Notes: a model not told the origin generated them from the sequence alone. 64,000 nucleotides of DNA from Gemmatimonadota bacterium (GCA_016704275.1 JADJAK010000008.1:62001-126000), one strand, 5' to 3'. Numbered from the stretch's first letter, positions 1-8,374 are shown. Numbers and translations are program-made.

Positions 1-303
1 TGGCAGATTGCCTCGGACGGCAACGAGCCGCTCTGGCTCTCGCCGACCGAAGTGGTCTATCGGGTCGGCGTCTCGTGGTTCATGGTGAAGGTGAATGCCG
101 CGACGGGCGAACCGGCGGGCCCGCCGACGCCATGGGCGCGCGACCCCCGCTTCTCCGACACGTCGGGGTGGTCCAACCGCCCCTCGCACGACGGCGGCAT
201 CATCTACGTCCAGGGGCCAGCGCAGATCACCGGCACACACCTCCGGGTGATCCCGGGCTGGGTCGCCTCCATGAAGGCGGCGGTCGACAAGGCCGGCAAC
301 TAG
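1..303 (+). CDS. C-terminal fragment of a probable beta-propeller protein
   Basis: The reading frame is open from the first base and ends at a TAG, so only about the last 100 residues are present. The fragment has alternating short beta-like stretches, with motifs such as SDGNEPLWLS, SWFMVKVN and GGIIYVQGP. These resemble the last blade of the WD40/TolB-like (PD40) propellers that often follow a Ser/Thr kinase domain in this kind of genome. The final 20 residues look like a short helix. No catalytic residue is visible and the N-terminal domains lie outside the window, so the family call is inference. Transcription converges on the minus-strand pot operon. Confidence 0.6.
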   Translation, partial: WQIASDGNEPLWLSPTEVVYRVGVSWFMVKVNAATGEPAGPPTPWARDPRFSDTSGWSNRPSHDGGIIYVQGPAQITGTHLRVIPGWVASMKAAVDKAGN

Positions 304-343
304 GCGCCGTGACGTCCGCGGCCTGACGGCCGCGGCTGTCATA

Positions 344-367
344 CCGTTCACCCTTCACCGTTCACCC
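344..367. repeat. Heptamer tandem array (word GTTCACC)
   Basis: About 3.5 copies of a degenerate 7-bp unit (ccgttca / cccttca / ccgttca) sit between the first gene's stop and the potD stop, just running into the 3' end of potD. It is the first of a series of 7-bp-period arrays in this window; the words differ from site to site but the period is constant. Confidence 0.75.
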
Positions 368-1462
368 GGCTTTCACTTCAGTCCACATCCTGTCCCACAA
401 GTCGGTCGCCGCCCCCAGGTCGCGCTGGAACTCCAGCCTGGCCTGCATCGCCGCGTCCGGTGGCGGCACCGGATCGGTCAGCAGCGGAAGCGCCGCCCCG
501 TTCGGTGACGCCCCGCCCCCCTCGTTGCTGATCGCCGCGCCGACGTCCGCCCGCAGCACGTAGTTCAGGAAGGCATGCGCGGCGCGCCGGTTCGGTGCAT
601 CGCGCGGGATCGCGAAGTAGTCGGCGTAGAGCGTCGAGCCTTCCTTCGGCACGGTGAACGCCACCCGTGGCTCCTCGCCGCGCGCCATCCGGGCGTCGCT
701 CAGGTACATCTGGGCCGCCGCGATGTCGCCGCTGATCAGCTGCCCCTTCACTGCCGCCGAGATGTACGCACGCAGGTTCGGCTTGATCGCCAGCGCGTCC
801 CGCCGCGCCGCCTCGAGCAGCGCGGGCTCGGTGGCGTTGAGCGACTGGCCGCGCCATCGCAGCATCGCACCGAGCACCTCGCGGCCGTCATCCATCATCG
901 TCAGACGCCCGCGCAGCGCGGCATCGCCAAACGCTGCCCAGCTCTCTGGCGGCGTCGCGACCAGGTCGGTCCGGTAGGCGACTCCGGTCATCCCCCACTG
1001 GTAGGGCATCGCATAGCGGCCCCCCGCGTCGACCCCCTGGTCGGCAAACAGCGGCAGCAGGTTGCCCCAGTTGGTGAGCACCCCGTGGTCGAGCGGCTGC
1101 AGCATCCCCCCCTCGGCCAGCAACGGCACGATGTAGCCGGTCGGGCAGATGATGTCGTAGCCCCCGCCCCCCGCCACCAGCTTGGCGAGCAGCTCCTCGT
1201 TGCTCTCGTAGGTGTCATACGACACGCGCACGCCGAACTCGCGCTCGAAGTCCGCCACCGTCGTGCGGCCGATGTAGTCGGACCAGTTGAAGATCCGCAG
1301 CTCGCGCTCCAGCGGCCCCGCCGCCGAGACGGCGGCCTCGTCGGTCGGCGGCGGCGTCCGCTTGGTGATGCAGCCCAGCAGCAGCGACGCGGTCGACGCC
1401 GAGAGCCCCAGCCGCGCGCAGCGCAGCAGGAATTCGCGACGCGCGACGCTGTTACGGGTCAC
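362..1462 (-). CDS. potD: Polyamine-type ABC transporter substrate-binding lipoprotein
   Basis: A periplasmic binding protein of about 366 aa, the usual size for PotD/PotF (spermidine/putrescine binding). The N-terminus carries a twin-arginine-like stretch (ARREFLLR) followed by a lipobox LLGC with Cys31, so it is probably a Tat-exported lipoprotein. The family hallmark LRIFNWSDYIG starts the mature domain, followed by YESNEELLAKL and GGYDIICPTGY. Translation starts at a GTG within a heptamer array, four bases past the potC stop codon. It is last in the operon TPR-potA-potB-potC-potD. The ligand cannot be fixed from sequence; putrescine or spermidine is the family default. Confidence 0.9.
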   Translation of the reverse strand: MTRNSVARREFLLRCARLGLSASTASLLLGCITKRTPPPTDEAAVSAAGPLERELRIFNWSDYIGRTTVADFEREFGVRVSYDTYESNEELLAKLVAGGGGYDIICPTGYIVPLLAEGGMLQPLDHGVLTNWGNLLPLFADQGVDAGGRYAMPYQWGMTGVAYRTDLVATPPESWAAFGDAALRGRLTMMDDGREVLGAMLRWRGQSLNATEPALLEAARRDALAIKPNLRAYISAAVKGQLISGDIAAAQMYLSDARMARGEEPRVAFTVPKEGSTLYADYFAIPRDAPNRRAAHAFLNYVLRADVGAAISNEGGGASPNGAALPLLTDPVPPPDAAMQARLEFQRDLGAATDLWDRMWTEVKAG

Positions 1463-1478
1463 GGGTCACGGGTCACTT
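1451..1478. repeat. Heptamer tandem array (GTCACGG) across the potC/potD junction
   Basis: Four units (gttacgg, gtcacgg, gtcacgg, gtcactt) span the potC stop codon and the potD start. On the minus strand they supply the last residues of PotC (KSDP), its TGA, and the GTG start plus first codons of PotD. It is one of few arrays here that is partly translated. Confidence 0.85.
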
Positions 1479-2239
1479 TTCACCAGCCCCACCTTGGCTG
1501 CAATCACGAGCATCACCGTCGTCCCCAGCACCAGCAGCGTCGAGATCGCATTCACGCTCGGCTCCACCGTGCGCCGCACCATCGAGTACACCATCAGCGG
1601 CAGCGTCGTCGTCCCGGGGCCGGCGGTGAAGAAGGTGATCACGAAGTCGTCGAACGAGAGCGTGAACGCCAGCAGCGCCGCACCGATCACGCCGGGCATC
1701 AGCAGCGGCAGCGTCACCCGGCGGAAGGCGGTCCATTCGTCGGCGCCAAGCGTGAGTGCGGCCTCCTCGAGCGCGGTGTCCATCCCGCGGAGCCGTGCCA
1801 GCACCACCAGCGTGGTGAACGGCAGCGAGAAGGTCGTGTGCGCGATGATCACGGTGAGCAGCCCGAGCGGGAGGCCGAGGCCGGTCACCAGGATCAGCAG
1901 CGAGATCCCGGCGACGATCTCCGGCGTGACGATCGGCACCGCGAGGAGCGCCTCGAGGAGCGCCCGACCGCGGAACCTGCCACGCGCCAAGGCCAGCGCG
2001 GCGCCGGTGCCGAGTGCCGTCGCGAGCAGCGTCGAGATCGTGCCGACCACCAGCGACGTCCAGAGTGCGCGGAGCAGGTCGGGCCGTTCGAGCAGCCGCG
2101 TATACCATCCGATCGTGAAGCCATCCCAGCGCGCCCCGGTGCGCGACGCGTTGAAGCTCCATGCGATCAGCAGCAGCAGCGGAAGGTGCATCGCGAAGAG
2201 CCCGAGGCCCGCCACCGCCCCGACGAGGCGCCGGCTCAT
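1466..2239 (-). CDS. potC: Polyamine-type ABC transporter permease (PotC family)
   Basis: Inner-membrane permease of 257 aa with about six hydrophobic segments. The cytoplasmic EAA loop that docks on the ATPase is clear (EEAALTLGADEWTAF followed by a Gly-Val turn). I chose the ATG at 2239 because it overlaps the potB stop in an ATGA and gives the family length; upstream in-frame codons lie inside potB. The C-terminal residues come from the 7-bp repeat array. It pairs with PotB to form the translocation channel for the substrate delivered by PotD. Confidence 0.92.
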   Translation of the reverse strand: MSRRLVGAVAGLGLFAMHLPLLLLIAWSFNASRTGARWDGFTIGWYTRLLERPDLLRALWTSLVVGTISTLLATALGTGAALALARGRFRGRALLEALLAVPIVTPEIVAGISLLILVTGLGLPLGLLTVIIAHTTFSLPFTTLVVLARLRGMDTALEEAALTLGADEWTAFRRVTLPLLMPGVIGAALLAFTLSFDDFVITFFTAGPGTTTLPLMVYSMVRRTVEPSVNAISTLLVLGTTVMLVIAAKVGLVKSDP

Positions 2240-3105
2240 GCCAGCGACTCGTCGCGCGCCCAGCGGAGTCGCACCAGCATCCCCACGAGCACCACTGCCA
2301 TCAGCAGGAACGCCAGCGCGGAGCCGAAGGGCCAATTGCGCCCCGAGGTGAACTGGTTCTGGATCAGGTTGCCGATCAGCACCACCTTCGCGCCACCCAG
2401 CAGATCCGACGTCAGGAACGAGCCGAGCGTCGGAATGAAGACCAACAACGCCCCGGCGATCACCCCCGGCAGCGTGAGCGGCCAGGTGACGCGCACGAAC
2501 CGCCGCCATTCGGTCGCGCCGAGTGCCTCGGCGGCCTCGAGCAGCACGGGGTCGAGCTTCTCGAGCGAGGCATAGATCGGCAAGACCGCGAACGGGATGC
2601 TGCACGTCACCAGTCCGAAGAGCACCGCACCCGTGGTGTAGAGCAGCTGGACCGGCTCGGCGGTGACCCCGAGCGCCATCAGCAACTGGTTGAGCGGGCC
2701 GGTATCACGAAGCAGGAAGACGGTCGCGTACGTGCGCACGAGAAACGAAGTCCAGAATGGCAACACGACGAGCAACAGCAGCAGCGACCGCCACCGCGTG
2801 GCGCGGGCGATCACCAGCGCGATCGGATACGCGAGCAACAGCGTCAACAGCGTGGTCACCGCGGCGATCAGCAGCGAGTTGGAGAGGATGGTGAGGTAGA
2901 GCGGATCGAGCAGACGCACCACGGAGACGGTGGTCCACCCTGGATAGACGCCGCCCAGCAGGTGACGCGGCCGGAGCGCGTACGTCGCCATGATCGCGAT
3001 CGGAACGCCGAACCAGAGCAGCATCCACGATGCCGCAGGGAGCAGCGCCGCCGTCGCCTCGAGTGCCGGGACGCGTCGCAGCGCGGCGAGTAGCCGGCGG
3101 CGCAT
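2236..3105 (-). CDS. potB: Polyamine-type ABC transporter permease (PotB family)
   Basis: Permease of 289 aa, six predicted membrane segments, with the EAA motif LEAAEALGATEWRRF in the last cytoplasmic loop. Two starts are possible: a GTG at 3111 overlapping the potA stop, or the ATG at 3105. The ATG is preferred because GAAGGG lies five bases upstream of it. It forms the heterodimeric channel with PotC and is driven by PotA. The short junctions imply translational coupling through the operon. Confidence 0.92.
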   Translation of the reverse strand: MRRRLLAALRRVPALEATAALLPAASWMLLWFGVPIAIMATYALRPRHLLGGVYPGWTTVSVVRLLDPLYLTILSNSLLIAAVTTLLTLLLAYPIALVIARATRWRSLLLLLVVLPFWTSFLVRTYATVFLLRDTGPLNQLLMALGVTAEPVQLLYTTGAVLFGLVTCSIPFAVLPIYASLEKLDPVLLEAAEALGATEWRRFVRVTWPLTLPGVIAGALLVFIPTLGSFLTSDLLGGAKVVLIGNLIQNQFTSGRNWPFGSALAFLLMAVVLVGMLVRLRWARDESLA

Positions 3106-3107
3106 GC

Positions 3108-4130
3108 TCACCCTTCAAGCACCTGAGCGTCAGCCGGATGCCACGCCACCTCGACCGCCTCGCCGGCGGCCCACGGCAGCGGCTTGGTCAGCAAGCCCTC
3201 ATTCCGCAGCGCGACGCGCACGACCTGGCCGTCGCCGAGCACCACCACCACGTGGAGCGTCTCGCCGAGGAAGATCGTCTCGCGCACCACCCCGGCGCGG
3301 GATGATTCGCTGGCGGGACTCATCCCGGGGCGGTGCAGGTCGAGCCACTCGGGGCGCAGGGCGGCCCGCACGGGCGTTCCGTCTGCAGCGACGAGGTCGA
3401 AGAAATTCGCCTCGCCAATGAACTCGGCAACGAACGCCGTGCGCGGTGCCTCGTAGATCTCGGCCGGCGTACCCACCTGTTCGACCCGGCCGGCATGCAT
3501 CACCGCGATCCGATCGGACATCACCAGCGCTTCTTCCTGATCGTGCGTCACCAGGATGAAGGTGATGCCGAGTCGACGGTTGAGCGCCTTGAGCTCGAGC
3601 TGCATCTCCTTGCGGAGCTGGAGGTCGAGGGCGGCGAGCGGTTCATCCAGGAGGAGGATCGGCGGCTCGAGCACCAGGGCGCGCGCCAGGGCGACGCGCT
3701 GGCGTTGGCCACCGGAGAGCTCGGCCGGCCGGCGATGCGCAAACTCGCTCGGGTCGAGCCGCACCAGCTCGAGGGCGCGCGCGACGCGCCCCGCAATCTC
3801 TCCACGCGGGACGCGCCGCTCTTCCAGCCCGAAGGCCACGTTCCCGGACACGGTCAGGTGCGGGAAGATCGCGTAGCTCTGGAACACCATCCCGATCGGC
3901 CGTTCATACGGCCGACGCAAGGTGACATCCTCGCCGAGCATCTGCACGCGCCCGGCGTCGGGCTGTTCGAAGCCGGCGATCAACCGGAGCGTCGTGGTCT
4001 TGCCGCAGCCGGATGGGCCGAGGAGCGAGAAGAACTCTCCCGGCGCCACGGCAAGCGAGACGCCGTCGACCGCCACGGTGCTGCCGAAGCGACGGGAGAC
4101 GGCGTCGAGGGAGAGGACCGGCGGGGTCAG
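3108..4130 (-). CDS. potA: Polyamine-type ABC transporter ATP-binding protein
   Basis: ATPase of about 340 aa. Visible in order: Walker A GPSGCGKTT (residues 38-46), Q-loop FQSYAIFPH, signature LSGGQRQRV, Walker B ILLLDEPLAALD, H-loop VTHDQEEA, and a C-terminal TOBE-like beta domain ending in AWHPADAQVLEG. The domain order matches PotA/FbpC-type importers. The start is uncertain: the best fit is a CTG at 4130 overlapping the TGA of the TPR gene; an upstream GTG inside that gene is possible. It energises PotB/PotC. Confidence 0.9.
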   Translation of the reverse strand: MTPPVLSLDAVSRRFGSTVAVDGVSLAVAPGEFFSLLGPSGCGKTTTLRLIAGFEQPDAGRVQMLGEDVTLRRPYERPIGMVFQSYAIFPHLTVSGNVAFGLEERRVPRGEIAGRVARALELVRLDPSEFAHRRPAELSGGQRQRVALARALVLEPPILLLDEPLAALDLQLRKEMQLELKALNRRLGITFILVTHDQEEALVMSDRIAVMHAGRVEQVGTPAEIYEAPRTAFVAEFIGEANFFDLVAADGTPVRAALRPEWLDLHRPGMSPASESSRAGVVRETIFLGETLHVVVVLGDGQVVRVALRNEGLLTKPLPWAAGEAVEVAWHPADAQVLEG

Positions 4131-4978
4131 GGCTTGCCCAGGGCCTTCTTCGTGAACGTGCGCGAATAGACCGCCGGCGGATTGCTGCCGGTCGCCATGT
4201 CGTACGCCTTCTGATAGAAGCCGCGCGCCACATCGGCGTGGCCCATCTTGTCGTGGGTCATCCCGAGCAGCACCAGCTGGAACGGGTCGTTCGGCATCGC
4301 GGCCACGGTCTTGGTGAACTCGGCCTGCGCGGTCGCCAGGTCGCCGGTGAAGAGCGCCACGTAGCCGACCAGGTACGGGAAATACTGTTCCTGCGCCTTG
4401 GCCATCGCCGGGTCCGCATCGAGTGCCTTCCGCGCCTCGCCGACCCAACGCTTTGCCTCGGCCGCGTTGCCGCGCCGAGCGGCGACGCGGGCCAACGCAT
4501 GCGCCTCGCGGAACGCCCAGAGCGACGCCGGATGCGTCCGGGGCGCCGGCTCGGCGTTGCCGAGGGCGGTGCCGCGCTTGTACATCTTCTCGGCCTCGTC
4601 GAGGAAGCCGTGATCGATGCACACGCGGGCGGCCTCGTTGGCCATCTCCCCTTCCTGATAGTGGGCATTCTGCGGCTCGGCGGCCCGACGCGTCTGCCAA
4701 TAGGCGATCACCTGCTCCTCGAGCTCGATCACCTTGGCGCAGTTGGCGTCATAGCCGTACGACATCGCCAGGCGGCGGGTCGCGGCGGCCTTGGCGGCCG
4801 CGTCCGGCGCAGTGGCAATCAGCGCCTGATAGATCGCCCGCGCCTCGGCGTGCTTGCCGGCGGCATCGATCTGACCGGCGGTGCGGATCGAATCGGCCCG
4901 ATTGGCCTGAGCGGCGAGCGGTGGGGCCACGAGTAGGGAGGCGACGGCAAGCGCCACAAGCGAGGGGCGGACGAACAT
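4127..4978 (-). CDS. Secreted TPR-repeat protein heading the pot operon
   Basis: A protein of 283 aa with a signal peptide (hydrophobic core LVALAVASLLVA, then PPLAAQ) followed by helical repeats rich in Ala, Tyr and Arg, typical of tetratricopeptide repeats (for example AKKWVGEARKAL-like and QLVLLGMTHDKMGHAD). ATG 4978 is chosen because the signal peptide begins there and GGAG lies seven bases upstream. It overlaps potA by four bases, so it is the first gene of the transporter operon. TPR proteins are scaffolds; the partner is unknown, and a role in polyamine uptake is only implied by position. Confidence 0.8.
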   Translation of the reverse strand: MFVRPSLVALAVASLLVAPPLAAQANRADSIRTAGQIDAAGKHAEARAIYQALIATAPDAAAKAAATRRLAMSYGYDANCAKVIELEEQVIAYWQTRRAAEPQNAHYQEGEMANEAARVCIDHGFLDEAEKMYKRGTALGNAEPAPRTHPASLWAFREAHALARVAARRGNAAEAKRWVGEARKALDADPAMAKAQEQYFPYLVGYVALFTGDLATAQAEFTKTVAAMPNDPFQLVLLGMTHDKMGHADVARGFYQKAYDMATGSNPPAVYSRTFTKKALGKP

Positions 4979-5051
4979 CGGCTGACTCCGGGGAGGGGAT
5001 TCGCCAAATCTAACGTCGGACGCACGGACCATCACCCCCCACTATCATCCG

Positions 5052-5082
5052 CTACGACTTACGACTTTTACGACCTACGACC
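5052..5082. repeat. Heptamer tandem array (TACGACT)
   Basis: Degenerate copies of cttacga with one irregular spacing, in the divergent gap between the TPR gene and the DUF3224 gene. The same word recurs in the large inverted arrays at 52181-52327. Confidence 0.75.
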
Positions 5083-5142
5083 GCGGCCTGACCCTTCGCT
5101 CTGCTCAGGGCAGGCGGCCGCGGCTGAAAAACCGGACCCCCC

Positions 5143-5544
5143 ATGCCCCGTCTCCACGCTGCCGGCCCATTCGACGTCAAACTCCTCCCCCAGCAGGACG
5201 ACCCTGCCACCGCGGGCCCCTTCGGCCGGATGCTGCTCGACAAGCGCTTCCATGGCGATCTCGAGGGGACCAGCAACGGCCAGATGCTGGCCGGGCGCAC
5301 CGCCGTGGCCGGCTCGGCGGCGTACGTGGCCATGGAGTCGGTCACCGGCTCGCTGCACGGGCGGCGCGGCAACTTCATGTTGTGCCATGTGGGCATCATG
5401 AACCGCGGCGTCGCGTCGCTGAACGTCTCCGTCGTCCCCGATTCCGGTACCGATGAGCTGGTCGGCCTGACCGGCACGCTGCAGATCATCATCGAGGACG
5501 GCAAGCACTCGTATCACTTCGACTACACCCTCGACCAGGAGTAG
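5143..5544 (+). CDS. DUF3224 family protein
   Basis: Small cytoplasmic beta-rich protein of 133 aa. The pattern GTSNGQMLAG, SGTDELVGLTGTLQI and HSYHFDYTLDQE matches DUF3224, single-domain barrels with no established enzymatic activity. No signal peptide or membrane segment is present. It lies eight bases upstream of the OsmC gene, so they are probably cotranscribed. The function is unknown; family members are often near stress or detoxification genes. Confidence 0.85.
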   Translation: MPRLHAAGPFDVKLLPQQDDPATAGPFGRMLLDKRFHGDLEGTSNGQMLAGRTAVAGSAAYVAMESVTGSLHGRRGNFMLCHVGIMNRGVASLNVSVVPDSGTDELVGLTGTLQIIIEDGKHSYHFDYTLDQE

Positions 5545-5551
5545 CCGCACG

Positions 5552-6037
5552 ATGGGTCGGTACACCAGCACCGCGACATGGGAGCGTGGCGACGCCACGT
5601 TCACCGATCAGCGCTACTCCCGGCGCCACACCCTGCACTTCGATGGCGGCGTGTCGGTGCCCGGGTCATCCTCGCCGCAGGTCGTGCCGACGCCGATGTC
5701 CGATCCGTCGGCGGTCGACCCGGAGGAGCTCTTCGTCGCGTCGCTCTCGGCCTGCCACCTCCTCTGGTTCCTCAGCATTGCCGCGGCGCGGGGATTTCGA
5801 GTCGAGCGCTATCGCGATGAGGCCGAGGGAATGCTGGCAAAGGACGGCGCCGGACGATTGGTGATGACGGTCGTGACGCTGCGGCCCGCAGTCGAGTGGA
5901 GCGGCGAACTGCAGCCGACGGCCGCTGAGGTCGATACGATGCACCATGAGGCTCACCGCCTCTGCTTTATTGCCAACTCGGTCACCACCGAGGTGCGCTG
6001 CGCACCCGCCCCATTCCTGCCCCGGAGCGATGCATGA
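5552..6037 (+). CDS. OsmC/Ohr family peroxiredoxin-like protein
   Basis: Protein of 161 aa, cytoplasmic. The two redox cysteines of the OsmC fold are present: Cys68 in LSACHLLWFLS and Cys138 in EAHRLCFIANSV. Family enzymes reduce organic hydroperoxides through this thiol pair. The N-terminal strand GRYTSTATWERGDATF is also typical. Length is slightly above the usual 140. The stop overlaps the start of the small lipoprotein gene by four bases, suggesting a DUF3224-OsmC-lipoprotein operon. Confidence 0.9.
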   Translation: MGRYTSTATWERGDATFTDQRYSRRHTLHFDGGVSVPGSSSPQVVPTPMSDPSAVDPEELFVASLSACHLLWFLSIAAARGFRVERYRDEAEGMLAKDGAGRLVMTVVTLRPAVEWSGELQPTAAEVDTMHHEAHRLCFIANSVTTEVRCAPAPFLPRSDA

Positions 6038-6255
6038 AGCCGCTGATGCTCGTCCTGCTCCTGGCCGGCTGCGCCAGCAAGCCCGCCGCGCCAGACGCCG
6101 ACTCGCTGACGCGCCACCAGAAGGACAGCATCATCGGACAGTCGCGACTCCCCGGCGCGGGCGGCGTGAACGGCGCCATGCGTCTCCAGGATTCCGCGGC
6201 CGCGCGCCGCGCCCGCGAACAGGCCGTCTCGGCCGCAGCGGCCGACTCGCTCTAG
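6034..6255 (+). CDS. Small putative lipoprotein
   Basis: 73-aa protein with a short signal peptide and lipobox LAGC at Cys13 (MKPLMLVLLLAGCASKP). The mature part is polar and Ala/Arg/Asp-rich (DSLTRHQKDSIIGQSRLPG), without recognised domain. The ATG overlaps the osmC stop (ATGA), which supports translation by coupling. I do not recognise a family. Confidence 0.65.
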   Translation: MKPLMLVLLLAGCASKPAAPDADSLTRHQKDSIIGQSRLPGAGGVNGAMRLQDSAAARRAREQAVSAAAADSL

Positions 6256-6277
6256 CCCGCCACACCCTACCCCGGCT

Positions 6278-6283
6278 TACCTT
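6278..6283 (+). promoter_or_regulatory. Possible -10 box of the 6290 kinase gene
   Basis: TACCTT ends exactly six bases before the ATG at 6290, the same geometry as the two stronger leaderless promoters in this window. There is no good -35 match 17 bp upstream, so this is a weak call. Confidence 0.25.
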
Positions 6284-6289
6284 CCCGGC

Positions 6290-7594
6290 ATGGAATCCGC
6301 CATGCCACTCGCTGCCGGCTCGGAACTCGCCGATGCCGTCTTCCAGGCGCTCATCACCGCGGGCCTCGCGATCTTCGCGCTGGTCCTCTGGTGGCGGGTG
6401 CGGGCCCGCTGGTTCGTCTGGTGGGCGGCCGCGTGGGCGCTGTACCTGCTGCGCCTCATCGCCATCATCTTCTTCCTCGCCACCGGCGACCTCACCTGGC
6501 TCTTCTGGCACCAGGTCGTCACGGGGTGGGTCGCCCTCGCCATCCTCTGGGCCGCGCTGGTCTTCTCCCGCGACCTGCCGTGGCGCAACGGGTACGCATC
6601 GCTCGCCCTGATCCCCGTCGGCTGGGCGTGGGTTGCGGTCAATGGCCTCGATCGGTTCCTGCTCGTGGCCCTCCCGATGGTCCTGCTCATTTCCGGCGTC
6701 ACGATCTGGACCGGATGGGTCTTCTGGCAGCACGCCCGCCGCAACAACTCCAGCGGCGCCCGCTTCGTGGCGGTCACCTTCTGGCTCTGGGGCCTCCACC
6801 ACCTCGACTATCCGTTCCTCCGCGCCAAGGGCGCGTGGCAGCCCTGGGGCTACTACCTCGACATCCTCTTCGAGTTGGCGGTCGGCATCGGCTTCGGCCT
6901 GATGGTCCTCTCCGAACTCGCCACGCGGCTCGCCGTCCGCACCGATGAGCTCGCGCGCCTGCAGGGCCGGGTCGTCGGCCAATACGAGGGCGAGCGCCGC
7001 CGACTCTCGCGCGAACTGCACGACGAAACCGCGCAGACCCTCTCGGCAGTGAAGCTCGAGGTCGGGATGCTCCGCGAGGGTGCCGACCCCATCACGAGTG
7101 CCCGACTCGACCATGTCCTCGGGCTGGTCGATGGCGGCATCCGCGGGATCCGGCGGGTCATCAACGACCTGCGCCCCGCCCTGCTCGACGACCTCGGCCT
7201 CGTCCCCGCGATCCGCTCGCTCGCGAATGACGTGGCCGAACGCAGCCGCCTGCAGATTTCCACCAAGCTCGACGACGCGCTGGCCCGGATCGGCCCCGAG
7301 GCCGAGCTGGCGCTCTTCCGCGCCGCACAGGAAGCGCTCGCGAACGTGGTGCGTCATGCCGAGGCGACCCACGTCACCCTCACGCTGACCGGTATTGGCC
7401 GCAACCTCCGCCTGACCGTGGCAGACGACGGCCGCGGCTTCGCGGTTGGCAGCGACATCGCCGCCTTCGAGCGCGACGGCCACCTCGGCCTCGCCGGGAT
7501 GCGCGAGCGGATCACCGCCCTCGGCGGCACCGTGCAGGTGAGTGGCGCCAGCGGGGTGACGGTGGTGGTGGAAGTGCCCGTGGTGAGCACCTAG
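6290..7594 (+). CDS. Membrane sensor histidine kinase (HisKA_3, NarL/LiaS type)
   Basis: 434 aa. Residues 15-210 hold about six hydrophobic segments with no obvious extracytoplasmic domain. A short linker follows, then the HisKA_3 dimerisation helix with phosphoacceptor His244 in SRELHDETAQTLS. The HATPase_c domain is complete (N-box AAQEALANVVRHA, G1 VADDGRGF, G2 GHLGLAGMRERI). The kinase should phosphorylate the response regulator encoded downstream at 7674. The stimulus is not evident; purely membranous sensors of this layout often sense envelope stress. A later ATG at 6302 is an alternative start. Confidence 0.92.
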   Translation: MESAMPLAAGSELADAVFQALITAGLAIFALVLWWRVRARWFVWWAAAWALYLLRLIAIIFFLATGDLTWLFWHQVVTGWVALAILWAALVFSRDLPWRNGYASLALIPVGWAWVAVNGLDRFLLVALPMVLLISGVTIWTGWVFWQHARRNNSSGARFVAVTFWLWGLHHLDYPFLRAKGAWQPWGYYLDILFELAVGIGFGLMVLSELATRLAVRTDELARLQGRVVGQYEGERRRLSRELHDETAQTLSAVKLEVGMLREGADPITSARLDHVLGLVDGGIRGIRRVINDLRPALLDDLGLVPAIRSLANDVAERSRLQISTKLDDALARIGPEAELALFRAAQEALANVVRHAEATHVTLTLTGIGRNLRLTVADDGRGFAVGSDIAAFERDGHLGLAGMRERITALGGTVQVSGASGVTVVVEVPVVST

Positions 7595-7611
7595 CCGGAC
7601 CTGCGCCTTGT

Positions 7612-7647
7612 GTATCGATGATCGATGATCGATCATCGATGATCGGT
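7612..7647. repeat. Heptamer tandem array (ATCGATG) between kinase and regulator
   Basis: Five degenerate copies of atcgatg/atcgatc form a nearly self-complementary, Dam-site-rich stretch (GATC every seven bases) inside the 79-bp gap between the histidine kinase and its response regulator. The same word occurs at 11549-11619 and 22563-22693. Confidence 0.85.
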
Positions 7648-7673
7648 ATTTTCTCCTCCCCCGGAGTCCCCGC

Positions 7674-8318
7674 ATGCCCGAGATCCGAGTCGCCGTCGTC
7701 GACGACCACGCCGTGGTCCGCGAGGGCATCCGCCGTGTGCTCGAGGGCGAGCCGGGTGTGGTGATCGTCGGCGAGGGCGCCAATGGCGACGAGGCCCTGC
7801 GCCTGGTGGCGAAGGAGAAGCCCGATGTCCTGGTGATGGATGTGGCGATGCCGGAAAAGGGCGGCCTGCAGGTGGCCGCCGAGCTGCATCGCCAGGGGAG
7901 TCGCACGAAGGTGCTGATGCTCTCGATGTACGACCAGCCCGAGTACGTGCTCGAGAGCGTGAAGTCGGGGGCCCGCGGCTATCTGCTGAAGGATTCGCCG
8001 CCGGCCGAACTGCGCCGCGCGGTCCGGGCGGTGTTCAACGGCGAACAGTTCTTCCCGCCCGCCGTCGCGGCCCGCCTGACCGATGCCCTGCGCGCCCCGG
8101 CGCCGCAGCCCGCGGCCACCGATGTCCTCACGCCGCGCGAGAAGGAAGTGTTGATCGGCGTGGCCGGCGGCGAGACCAACAAGGAGATCGCCGCGCGGCT
8201 CGGCATCTCCCACCGGACCGTCGAGACGCACCGGGAGTCGCTGATGGCCAAGCTCGACGTCCGCACCGTGGCCGGCCTCACCAAGCTCGCCATGGAAGAG
8301 GGCCTCATCGCGGGCTGA
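7674..8318 (+). CDS. NarL/FixJ-type response regulator
   Basis: 214 aa. The receiver domain has acidic residues D10-D11 and phosphoacceptor Asp56 (VLVMDVAMPE), with the conserved Lys in YLLKDS. A LuxR-type HTH covers about residues 145-205 (LTPREKEVL, NKEIAARLGISHRTVETH). It is the cognate partner of the kinase at 6290. A GGAG lies seven bases before the ATG, and TATTTT upstream might serve as its own -10 box, so it may be partly independent of the kinase transcript. Confidence 0.93.
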   Translation: MPEIRVAVVDDHAVVREGIRRVLEGEPGVVIVGEGANGDEALRLVAKEKPDVLVMDVAMPEKGGLQVAAELHRQGSRTKVLMLSMYDQPEYVLESVKSGARGYLLKDSPPAELRRAVRAVFNGEQFFPPAVAARLTDALRAPAPQPAATDVLTPREKEVLIGVAGGETNKEIAARLGISHRTVETHRESLMAKLDVRTVAGLTKLAMEEGLIAG

Positions 8319-8352
8319 TCCCAACCGCTCGCACTGCGCTCCGATTGGGTAT

Positions 8353-8372
8353 GGGCGACGCATGCGTCGCCC
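8353..8372. repeat. GCATGC-centred 20-bp palindrome, copy 1
   Basis: Perfect palindrome gggcgacgcatgcgtcgccc between the convergent response-regulator gene and the 8375 membrane-protein gene, two bases from the latter's stop codon. Its position suits a bidirectional terminator or REP-like element; no U-tract follows. Confidence 0.85.
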
Positions 8373-8374
8373 CC

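Noticed and set aside
575..2575. A 666-codon plus-strand open frame across potD, potC and potB
   Set aside because: Antisense to three coupled genes with strong family matches, and its own product has no domain or signal peptide.
3108..4700. A longer potA start inside the TPR gene
   Set aside because: The upstream extension is out-of-frame TPR coding DNA and does not resemble an ABC ATPase; the family N-terminus begins at about 4130.
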